Source: Lindgomyces ingoldianus
Lineage: Eukaryota > Ascomycota > Dothideomycetes > Pleosporales > Lindgomycetaceae
Assembly (NCBI RefSeq): GCF_010093535.1
Contig: NW_022985198.1
Span: 572,100 to 636,099 of the forward strand
Direction: 5' to 3'
Length of the DNA stretch: 64,000 nt
Below the pieces are notes generated by a model that did no database searches, had not been told where the DNA came from, and saw only the letters and a list, made by a program, of their open reading frames with translations. This document shows positions 10,998-20,122 of this stretch, one piece after another; position 1 is the first letter of the stretch; each line of letters starts with the position of its first letter. The position numbers were made by a program, and so were the translations under genes.

Positions 10998-13110
10998 GAG
11001 AGCTTAAGATAGGGCAATGGCCTAAGCGTTGTAGATGGATTTCTCTTTGGCCTAGATTTATGTAATCCAGCTTCGTCCTCCCAAGAAAACCTGTGCTGCA
11101 ATTCTTGTTTGTGCTGCTCGAGCTCGGATTGTGCCTTGAACCTCTTGCCACACAGAGTATAGTCGCACAGATGCCAGTGGTGAGTGACATCGTGATCATC
11201 TAGCTCCTCTTGAGACTTGAATCTCTTTTCACAATGCCGTTGACCACAAACGAAAGGATGGTCGTGCTGCTCGTAATGATCTCTGATTCATGCATTAGTA
11301 TGAGGTTTAAACATAAAGATTAGGTCTCATACTTGAGCTGCCAATTCTCCAGATAGACGCCAGGAATCGCTGGGCATATGGGGCACATGTAGGTCATATC
11401 GGAATCCTGAAAGACTCCACCAGTGAAGGCTGATGGCAACGGCTGAAGAGGATTTTGCTGTAATTGGCCCGATATCATTCCGTACTTGAGGTCAACCATT
11501 GCATCTCGCTCCATCCTGATCATTAGATTCCCCATGAGCTTCATGACAGACTTCTCCGAAATTTCATAGTGCAGAAATTGTTCTGCCTCTCGAAGCTTCA
11601 ACACCTCGAGGATTTCCCACGTCTGGTCTGGTGACTCTGCAGCAGGGAAATATTTTTCTAAGTACAGCCAGGTTGACACACTAAGAGCTGCTTTCGCAAA
11701 GCCATTCGCGATGTTTTCTGGCAAGTTTTCGTGGACTGCATCCCAAAATGGAGTGTTTCCCAGGTACTTCTCCCACTCATTAGTTATTGGAAAGTATGAG
11801 GCAGTCCACGAAAGATGTGTGCCGTCTAATCCTGTAAGAAGTATATCAGCAATTTCCAACCCCAAAGCACCAGCAATGTTGTGGTTGCGAAGGCACATAA
11901 TTGGCGTTTCTCCACTCGAGCAAGCTTTGAAGGGGTCCGCTCCGCTCTTCACAAGACGAGCGAGATTTTCAAGAAGAATTTCCGGTTGTATAGGGGCTTC
12001 GCGACGTAGAAGATTCATGAGTGGAGTTCGACCAGCATCATCCAACGCATTGGGGTCAGCGCCTTTGTCCAACAAAGCCTGAAGAAGTTCTGGGGCCAGA
12101 CCGGAATTGGGTGAATGCAGATTTTGACATCCCTTGACGAGCTCTGAAAGGAGAGAAGAACCGTTGCCTTCATGGAATACTGTGGCATGATTGATGATAA
12201 AACGAGCAGTGTCATTGTCGGTATGGCATAGAACGACGTGTTGGAAAGTCTGCGCGTTTTGCAGGAGACACCGTCGAGACTGAAATGGAGTTTGAATAAT
12301 CGCACCATTGGATAGGAACGAGCCTAAACAGGACCACTCGTCTTCTTTACCGGTGAGATACCACTCTGGGTCTGTCCGCCATGGATCGATGAGCATGTCA
12401 AAAGCCGGACGTTCCCCAGTACCGCCTGGATGGAGTTTTGCACCCCGAGAGATGAGATACGACGCACTTCTGTGGATGTTCTTGCATACCCTGGATGAGC
12501 GGAGTGTTTTCAAACGTTTCAAAAGGATAGCCTGAAGGACACTGCGCTTTTGACCATCGTGGAAATAAAGTTCATTGATGTCTGCCCTATGGTCTAGGAG
12601 GGCCTGGAAGACGAGCTGCGACGAACCACAGGTTGCCGCATAGTGAATAGGTGGCATTCCATCATCGAGTAGCATGGGCCGGCTCGATGTGCCTTCTAAG
12701 ATCATGTTGAGTTCATAAGATCGATTGTGCTCGATCGCTGTTCTCAGGCAATCGCTCCAGTTCGTAAGTGTACGAGACGGGGATCCGGCAGTTGAAGGCC
12801 TACTAAGGTCAAAACGTGGCCTAGGCAAGTACAATATGAAGTATTTTGTACAAACCTTGAGTTTGTGGATCGCCGCGATGCTCGTGTAAAATGCCAATCG
12901 CTAAGCTTGATTCGAAACGAACGTTCACTAAAAGAGAAGTCATTCGATGAGTCCCTCCTTGTTTTCGTTTAGACGTAGACCAGGCCGTGCTTACTGCGCG
13001 TAGAATCCATGGTCTGCCTGAAGGACTTTCCGAACTTCGGAGAGAGGTCTCCCTTCGATCACATAGAGTTTTCGAATGATTTCGTGAACCTCGTCCCAAT
13101 TTTTCGTCAT
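10913..13110 (-). CDS. Clr5 domain, ankyrin repeats, C2H2 fingers protein, about 675 aa
   Basis: Four exons are read on the minus strand: 13110..12995, 12927..12856, then from 12802 (or 12820) to 11333, and 11282..10913. Introns are 67, 53 (or 35) and 50 bp; the last has a TACTAAT branch point. The ATG at 13110 opens a Clr5-type domain (NWDEVHEIIRKLY..GRPLSEV, then HGFYA-HERSFRIKLSDWHF across intron 1), typical of the N terminus of fungal ankyrin proteins. The middle holds ankyrin units (LLDHRADINE, LLDKGADPNALDDAGRTPLM, LVKSGADPFKACSSGETPIM). After intron 3, zinc-finger segments follow (CPIC..HYEQH, CEKRFKSQEELDDH, CGKRFKAQSELEQH). It is a full-length paralogue of the gene at 2-1952. Nuclear or DNA-associated action is inferred from the fingers only. 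The second intron's acceptor (12803 or 12821) is uncertain; both keep frame. Confidence 0.8.
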
Positions 13111-13885
13111 GCTCAAAATGCTATGCAACCGGCGAAAGGGAGGATGGGAATGGAAAATGCTTGCAATCGTTCTCACCAGGACCTCTCATTAAAAAAGAAT
13201 AAGTATCGTCCACGAATATATTCCGCAAGAAGCGTGGCTATGGTGAAATTCGAAGGACAAAACCAAAAATTGCACGTTTTGAACGGCGCGTGGGTGCACC
13301 GGTGAGCCTTAGCACTCTTATCGCAGTCTGCTCCAGCCACTTCCGCTTCGTGTCGCACATTTTGGATAACCCCTGCGTCCCGTCCGCACCGCTCTCCGTG
13401 TTTCATTGGACTTGGCTGGCGAACGTTGCACGAGGCTTTGCATCAAAATAAATGTTGCAGGGAGAGAAGAGTGGGGGTGAGAGTTGCTTTTTACTTTTCG
13501 CTTCTCGCGGAGCTCCAGTTCCCGTAAACTGAGGCTGAAGACACGTGAGGACATGAATTGTGTAGTAGTGTATTTATTAGCCGAGAAGTCGGTTTTTGCA
13601 CCACAATGGCATTGACCATGGAAACTTAAACACAGCTTTGATGCATGGAACAGTACCGAACAGGGTCCTTTTGCTCTCAAATGTACGTGTGCTGCCAGCC
13701 ACAGCCCATTATGGATACGATAAGCTGGGCCTATATATCTCGGAGGGAGGGATTCGTAGGAAGCGTGGGGCCCATAAAAGCGGCATAAGTCTCAGCAGAG
13801 TGCAAGCACATAGCCCTACATCATTTTCAGCAGCGTCTTGTAGCAATTGGTTATTATTGCTCATCCTTACAAACTAGTTGAGAAC
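13111..13885. other. Intergenic, promoter region of the 13886 gene
   Basis: Open frames here overlap on both strands without recognisable content. A TATATAT box at 13732 lies about 155 bp upstream of the next gene's ATG. Confidence 0.4.
13732..13738 (+). promoter_or_regulatory. TATA-like box for the 13886 gene
   Basis: GGGCCTATATATCTCGG sits about 155 bp upstream of the ATG, a spacing close to that of the paralogues at 38486 and 54711 (126-140 bp). Confidence 0.4.
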
Positions 13886-14310
13886 ATGTCATCGCGATTA
13901 AGATGTACATGCACCTGTGCAACGCAGGCTCCGTAAGGCATCCTCGACAGTAGTGACTGGGTAGAGATATAGCTAACGATAGCTCGGTTAGAAGCATCAC
14001 ACCAAGACACCCCCCAAATAGCACAGCTGCTCCGGTGCTGCTTCCCAGTGACTCAAACCCGTCGGCACCGGACGAAAAGTCTAAAACTCACGAAAAAAAG
14101 GACCTGCAAAAAGGAGAAGCGAGCTCTAAGGCAGTCGAGGAGAGAAACATGTTAGAGGAGCGCCTTACGCGTGCAGCGACCGAAATGGGGTTCGAAATGC
14201 CTCCTAGGTGGACAGTTGGAGGAACAGATGACATGGGGAAAGAGCCCTTCCATAGATGGATTGATGCGCCGGAGATGGCGGTCATCACACAAGCGTTAAA
14301 GAAGGGATGA
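13886..14310 (+). CDS. Small two-exon protein, 121 aa, distant member of the FEL..EW family
   Basis: Exon 1 is 13886..13932 (Cys-rich N terminus, MSSRLRCTCTCATQA). The intron 13933..13991 (59 bp) has a GTAAGG donor, a GCTAACG branch point and a GGTTAG acceptor. Exon 2 is 13992..14310; the junction is phase 2. A Lys/Glu-rich central part looks helical or disordered. The C-terminal half carries RLTRAATEMGFEMPPRW and later PFHRWIDA. These align with the conserved block of the three paralogues at 33454, 38486 and 54711 (RLQKAASELGFEL..ALHEWVEA), and the intron phase and position are equivalent. Relationship at this distance is probable, not proven. Function is unknown; no signal peptide, transmembrane segment or catalytic motif is seen. 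Confidence 0.6.
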
Positions 14311-14431
14311 GCTGAAGGGAAGATGTATGGGTAGGAGACGAGTGGGGTGATCTTGGTTGAGCTTAACTGAGACAGTTGCTGAACCGGGAACAAGATATCA
14401 ATGCTTTGGCATGATCAATGTGGAGCAGATC

Positions 14432-15862
14432 TTAATAGACCCACTTCGGTTCATCGCTACCAAGGGGTTTTGGCATGATATCCCAACCGGTCTTTAATCC
14501 CTCGATAGAAGCAGAATGTTTGACAGCTTTCAGTTCACCAAATCCTGTCATGCGTGTTTCTAAATATCTCTCTACCTCTTTAGGTCCTTCGAAATTCTGT
14601 CGACCGTATCCAGATTTATCAGGATATTGCCCCAAAGACCGAAGGTATTTCATGATACCAGCTAATGAGACCTCGACTTCGTAAGCGCCACCTTCGATTC
14701 TTCCTTTGTACAGAGCTGCCATGATACCAGCAGCCAGAAGATAACCAGCGCCATGATCAAAAGCCTGGCACGGCAAAGTACGGACTACTTCATCCGCACC
14801 GTAGCGCTCGGCATCCGCGACATTGATGCCAGAGCAGGTTTGAACAAGGGAATCGAAACCGCGATTTTCGGACCAAGGTCCGTCAGGCCCATATGCAGAT
14901 AAGCTAGCTATTATTAGGTTCGGATTCGTCCGGATTAGGTCCTCAGATGAAAAGCCCTGCTTAGCTAGGCTGCCAGGTCTGTAACCTTGAATAAAGACGT
15001 CTGCCGTTCGAATGAGCTCGAGAAGCTTGGATTTGTCGTCAGACCGCTTGATGTCGAGCAGCACAGTACGCTTCCCCCGTCCAAGATCTCTATCCAGGTC
15101 AGGAAGATCGGGCAAAGTGGGCGAAGTGACCCAGATGACTTCTGCACCATGCGCTGCAAGAGTCTTCCCAGCCACGGGCGCCGCAATAACTCGACTCATC
15201 TCCACTACTCGAACTCCTCGAAGGCATTTGTCATTCTTTAACGCCGGTGGTGGAGGAATAAATGGTTGCGTGTCGGTGATTCGTTTCAATAAAATAGGGA
15301 AGTCCCCTATTGCTTTGGATTGGGGAAGTTGGTCCCATTCTTCGAAGGATCGCAAGGCAGCAATGACTGCGCCCCTTCGGAACGCCTCGGATTCGAGCTC
15401 AACGGACTTCCATTCCAACATCTTGGTTGCAACATCTTCTCTTGTGGCATCTTCGCGGAGTCCCAAGATCGCAAGCGCGTTGGTTCGATGGTTTGGGAAG
15501 ATGTCATGCATTTTTATGTATCCATCGGCGGTCTTATGTAACCCACCTATTGTTCCCCATGTTGAGGGTGCTGGTTTTCCGTTCAAAACATGTAGTCGTT
15601 CTGATTTGAATTCTGTGCATGCGTGTCCGAGAGGAACCGTAACCTTTGGTACTGGGACCTGGTGTCGGGTAGACCAGTAGAGCGCGGCAGCAAGCGCAGA
15701 GAAGGCGATGCTACTTTGGGCAAGGTGGTCCACTTTGAACGAGGAAGAGTAATATTCGCCATCATGGGGAAGATCAAGTGACTCCAAGGCGATTTGGGGG
15801 AGTCCAAGTGTACTCCAAAAGTATTTGACAGTGTCGAAGGGGTCGAAGTGCTGGCGCTGCAT
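14432..15862 (-). CDS. CaiB/BaiF-type (family III) CoA-transferase, 476 aa
   Basis: Family III CoA-transferases move CoA between carboxylic acids through an Asp-linked anhydride or thioester intermediate. The N-terminal 90 residues (TVKYFWSTLGLPQIALESL, then HLAQSSIAFSALAAALYWSTRH) match the extension usual in fungal members. The catalytic domain begins near residue 212 (CLRGVRVVEMSRVIAAPVAG) and includes DVFIQGYRPGSLAKQG, NLIIASLSAYGPDGPW and GFDSLVQTCSG. The candidate catalytic aspartate is D369 in CQAFDHGAGYLLAAG. The frame is intact from ATG to stop; the substrate is not predictable. A minus-strand frame upstream (from about 15976) overlaps this start in another frame and could be leader sequence or an N-terminal exon. 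No pathway partner lies nearby, so this is a singleton metabolic gene in an accessory region. Confidence 0.88.
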   Translation of the reverse strand: MQRQHFDPFDTVKYFWSTLGLPQIALESLDLPHDGEYYSSSFKVDHLAQSSIAFSALAAALYWSTRHQVPVPKVTVPLGHACTEFKSERLHVLNGKPAPSTWGTIGGLHKTADGYIKMHDIFPNHRTNALAILGLREDATREDVATKMLEWKSVELESEAFRRGAVIAALRSFEEWDQLPQSKAIGDFPILLKRITDTQPFIPPPPALKNDKCLRGVRVVEMSRVIAAPVAGKTLAAHGAEVIWVTSPTLPDLPDLDRDLGRGKRTVLLDIKRSDDKSKLLELIRTADVFIQGYRPGSLAKQGFSSEDLIRTNPNLIIASLSAYGPDGPWSENRGFDSLVQTCSGINVADAERYGADEVVRTLPCQAFDHGAGYLLAAGIMAALYKGRIEGGAYEVEVSLAGIMKYLRSLGQYPDKSGYGRQNFEGPKEVERYLETRMTGFGELKAVKHSASIEGLKTGWDIMPKPLGSDEPKWVY

Positions 15863-18346
15863 CGTGTGAATGTGTCGTCGATCACGCTGAGCGGCTTGGG
15901 TCCTTCGCCCTCTAAGTCGTGGAATTTGGGTGAGACATCTCTTTCAATGCTTCTTGCAATGATGGGATTACTCATAGATGTTCCTTGAGTTATACGGATG
16001 AACGGAACGGAAAAGTGATGTGTAAAAGGAGGAGGGGGATATGTGGCTGTGTTGAGCCGCGACATGCCGAGGAGCTAGTCCTAATACGCGCGGTTCATTC
16101 TTCGACGTATCATGACTCCAAACCCTTTCATAACTCTCCTGTCTTATCTTGAAAGAATACTCCATATCGCTTTAGTACCGTACCCTCTTCAAAGTTTCCC
16201 TTCCACATCACCGACTAGGGCCGACCGTTGGAATTGCTCGGGCGACGAATGGCGCAGTGCGATGCCTTACACGTTGAAGAAAAGCGACATTAACCCCTTT
16301 AAAGGTCACGAAGGATCTCACTATATAATAGTGTCTATGTAAATGGCCCTTCATTTTCTCACACCTTAATGTATGATTGATTGGGAACTTGAAGCATTTT
16401 AAGATATTTGTTTCTCTGCCCTACTCCTTTCCAACTATCTGCTGTGGGCGTCAATCTCCCCGCCTGTTGTGATAGCGGGGTGCAATATCACCTTAACCCT
16501 CTCGGGTAACAAGAGTTTAACACCATCGACCAGACTAGCATGACTCCTCAGCCCGCTTTGTGGAACCCGCAATGACATGTTTTGGCAGTCTTCATGAGGG
16601 TACTTGCTCTCAAGGCTCTCGAAATTGATTTTTACTTCGCAAAACCCAAGTAAACCGAGAAGCGGGATTGGTTCGCTGCTAGTTTTCTACATTGCCATGC
16701 AATCAGCTTAAAAGCTGTGGAATTTTACCCGGTGCCAGCCCGGACTTTGCTACATTAGCCTTAGGGTGATACCGCGTAGCCCTGCTGTTTGAAGAACACA
16801 GAAACTATCTAAACTACTGCTTTCGCGAGTTAACTCACCAGACACAATAATGACCAAAGTATTGCTCTCAGGAGGCGTTTTCAACCTGTTTGCAGCCAGG
16901 GTGCGGCTGAGCTGGTCGGCCGCCCTCCCTGCAAGCGTGATTAAAGCGTTTGTTCACCCTGATGATACTTCTCATAAGCTTAAAGGTAGTCATACTGATA
17001 TATTTTATTCTCGAATCCCTGCTATGGTGAAATACCAAAGTATACTTATCACTTATCAAGCTCGCTTATCTACTTAACTGCATAATATTGAAATTGTTGG
17101 AACTTAGCCTACTTGGCATCACCCCTGAGCCACTATCACTTCTAGACCGCTCTTTAGCATATCCTTCCATAGATCTACCCTCCAGAATAGCTGAAGATAT
17201 TGGACTGCCAGGCCTGTGTGTGCCTTGCCTCCATTTGTTCTGATGGTTTCTTTCGTTGGAGCTCGCTGATAGTCCTCATATTATGCATCTTTTCTAGCTT
17301 GAAGATCATGTTCAGAGGCCTATGGCATAAGGTAAGCCATTTATGGATCTTGATAAATAGAATGTGGCCGAATTCGTCATGCAGTCACAGGAAGTGGAAT
17401 TTGTGAGGTCTTTGGAGAGGTTCCTATAAGCGTGGGTACGTATGCAAAGACTTCGTTAAAATCTAACTACGCCGCAAGACGTTCACGATGAATTTGAGAT
17501 GAGAAATCTTGATGAATGCCTAAAATGAGTTAACGAGAGCGGCGTAGGATGCCTTTATAACATCCAACCGTATTTCCGTGGATGGCCCTTCAATGATGCC
17601 CTAGTCGCAATGATAAAGAGATTGACCGACAAGTGGTAAAGGCATTGCCTCCCTCCAATCCAGAAGCTTATCACGTCCATTGCCTCTTTCTGAGTGTGGG
17701 CCGTCAGCGACTTTCTCTAAACAGACAGGCTCTAGGTTGATAGGGTGTCCACTGCCAATGTGAAGGGGTAAAGCCGTCCTCCATTTGCTCCTCATTATGT
17801 GATAAATTGATTCTAGCTCCTTCACCCCAAACGCAATCAGGGGCAGTGCTGGGGCGGGGGTGCGGGAGTGGAGATGGCTTAGGAGGAAGCGGATCTTAGT
17901 TGAAAATGTTGAGTACAATAGTGCCCAAAGTGCTGTCGTTGTCCAAACTGTGATGTGTAAGAGGATAGTGGAGGAAAGGCGGCCAAGAGTGATTCGACCT
18001 AATGGCTGTATGTTAGAGCCTATTCCTGTGTATTCCTCTTGTCATGGCGAATTCCTGGGGGTGCAGACGATGGTTCCTTCGGGTGATCTGGAGTTCGCGC
18101 TTCTGCAGTATGAGCATTCTATATCGGCGGTTGGAAGGCCATGGAATATAGTGATTACCTTGAGATCCATACAAAAATGCTGCCTTGTGGTAGTAATGCC
18201 CAAGGTTTCTCAGTTCATTCTCAGCTCTCTTTCAGCTCCCAGCCACCACGTGCATATTCCAATATAGAGATGGTCCGTCGCGCCGCATTGGCCTAAGCCA
18301 CACGCAAAGTAATCCGTAGCTTTACCCTCTATTTCACCTCGAGGCA
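15863..18346. other. Intergenic, no supported gene
   Basis: Moderately AT-rich sequence. The 135-codon frame at 17860-18267 and others lack family resemblance, splice support or paralogues. Confidence 0.4.
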
Positions 18347-18811
18347 ATGTCGCTCAAACAACCTTTCTGGACACATGCCAGCGCCGGAAACGCAGAAAAC
18401 CACCCAACGGCCGCGAAACACCAAATCGACGGGATCTTCTATCGCCCTACTGGAGAAGACACTTCAAGACTCCATGAAAGATTTACTTTCGCGGTTCCGA
18501 CACCTACTTTGCAAAATGGAAGAAAGTTCTACCCGAGTTTCGCTACAGTTCGCCTGCAAACCTCTGGGACTGCACGCGTCAGTCTGATCTATGTCTATGA
18601 TGGGGAACGAGAGCTGTTCGGTCTCCGGTGGCCGGATGTGGATCTGAAGCTTCCAAACGTGGATAATATTCGCTACAAGATCCCATGCAGAAATGGCGGA
18701 CCTCCAACAATGATGTACGGGATAAATATCACGGTGTGCATTCAGTTCGATAAGGCGGGCACGGACGATTGGGTGCGGTTCTATAGTGTTGGGATGGATT
18801 TATACAGCTGA
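18347..18811 (+). CDS. Small DUF6623-like beta-rich protein, 154 aa
   Basis: A single exon from an ATG at 18347. The pattern from about residue 45 onward (FTFAVPTP, an RVSLIYVYDGERELFG strand, IRYKIP, MMYGINITVCIQFD, then WVRFYSVGMDLYS) resembles DUF6623-type proteins found in bacteria and fungi: short beta-strands with a conserved VxDGE turn, a YGI strand and a terminal SVGxD. Biochemical function is unknown in the family as far as I know. No signal peptide is apparent and the first 40 residues look disordered. It is about 1.3 kb from the edge of the RIP-mutated element at 20103 yet its frame is intact, which suggests the gene is maintained. The family call is from memory of the pattern. Confidence 0.6.
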   Translation: MSLKQPFWTHASAGNAENHPTAAKHQIDGIFYRPTGEDTSRLHERFTFAVPTPTLQNGRKFYPSFATVRLQTSGTARVSLIYVYDGERELFGLRWPDVDLKLPNVDNIRYKIPCRNGGPPTMMYGINITVCIQFDKAGTDDWVRFYSVGMDLYS

Positions 18812-20090
18812 GTGCTTTGCCCAACCGTGAAACGGCTTGGCAGAATGAAGGAAGAAGATTAAAGGTAGTACTATGGCCGATGCGCCTTACCTACTATCAC
18901 AATTGCATGTCCTCTAGAACTATTTATCCCGCGATTCACTCTTGAACCTTGTTCGAGAGAGCTCGATCTTAGTTAATATGGTGATTCGTTGGTTATGTAT
19001 GTAGGACGATGTAGCATCGGAACTGGTGATCATCATCGCGACGCGAAAACCCCAGCGTCAATGCGAGAAACCTCGCATGATTGTCAGCATTGGCTATACG
19101 GTGGGTGAACAATGGGCATTGTGCATATCGCTACGGCTGCGAGGACTAACTTGGCGCGCGATGGGAAAGGGTGTACTTTACATACGAGCAACCAAGCCGC
19201 GGTAGTAGAGCTAAATCGAAACAACACAACATCTATTGCGGCGCTTAGAGATTAAAGGAGAGTATAAAAATCTGCTGCCTTGAGTCAACCCGTGGGGAAT
19301 AAGCAAAGGAGAGAGTTAAGACAGGACTCCTTTGGAATACGTCTAGTGGAAGGCAGGGCGAAAGTCGCAATTATCGGCGTGACTCCTGTAAGCTGTTCTT
19401 CATTAGGTTTCTAGAGCAAACTTGTTTCTAGATACGAACAAACCAGAGCTCGAACATAGGTCGGGTCCAACAGCATCATACTATGTTTCTACAATATCAA
19501 GCAATTATAAGGATCGAAAATGTCTTCCGTGTAATGCAGTTGCTGGAAATATATTCCGCAAATATAGTCACTAGAAAGTGTTTGGCCGAGCTAGGATAGC
19601 TATGTGGTGATAATTATGGTCGACTAACAGAGTAGCCTTATCGGTAACCTTGCTGTGCCAAAAGCGTCGAACGCTGGTCCAAGGTATTTCGTCCCAAATG
19701 CCTTTCGGTATCTGTCCACGTCTCGTGGAGTTATATCTTCACTTCGAGTTGTCATACCTGAAAGGAGTTAGATTATAGAAGGTGAGAGACTGGACAGTTA
19801 CGAAAACACTTGACTTATTTAGGAATAGACAGGACTTCTGAAACTTCTGAGCCAATCAAAACTTCTGAGAACTTCTAGGAACTTCTAAACCAATCAGAAC
19901 GCACCAAACAGGAGAGGGGCAATTCCGTCCGCTCCGCAGATGATTTTGCGCGTCGTTAGTAATCAGCCTCTAATTGGCCCAGAAGACCCAGAAGTTTAAA
20001 TTAGCTCAGAAGGTTCAGAAGTTTCGTCTAATCCAAAATGGTATTAGCGCAAAATCATCTATGGGGCGGCTGACTCGTGAGATAATCATT
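18812..20090. other. Intergenic, transposon-proximal, with interleaved inverted repeats at its right end
   Basis: No gene is supported. Composition becomes more AT-rich toward the element that begins at 20103. The inverted-repeat cluster at 19830-20060 is listed separately. Confidence 0.5.
19830..20060. repeat. Two interleaved inverted-repeat pairs
   Basis: Pair A: 19830-19879 (CAGGACTTCTGAAACTTCTG...) is complementary, with some mismatches, to 19979-20029 (...TCAGAAGGTTCAGAAGTTTC). Pair B: GATGATTTTGCGC at 19940-19952 is exactly complementary to GCGCAAAATCATC at 20047-20059. The order A-B-A'-B' is interleaved rather than nested, so this is not one simple hairpin. It may be the remains of two small inverted-repeat elements or of an inversion. 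Confidence 0.65.
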
Positions 20091-20102
20091 AACCCCCCTT
20101 TT
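20091..20102 (+). repeat. Left target-site duplication (12 bp)
   Basis: AACCCCCCTTTT abuts the left terminal inverted repeat; the identical 12-mer abuts the right end at 29031-29042. Confidence 0.85.
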
Positions 20103-20122
20103 ATCTCAGCTAGCTCAGACGG
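20103..20122 (+). repeat. Left terminal inverted repeat
   Basis: ATCTCAGCTAGCTCAGACGG pairs with the right end at 29011-29030, with 2 mismatches. Confidence 0.85.

Noticed and set aside
17860..18267. 135-codon plus-strand frame
   Set aside because: No recognisable domain, no ATG-context or splice evidence, and no paralogue.
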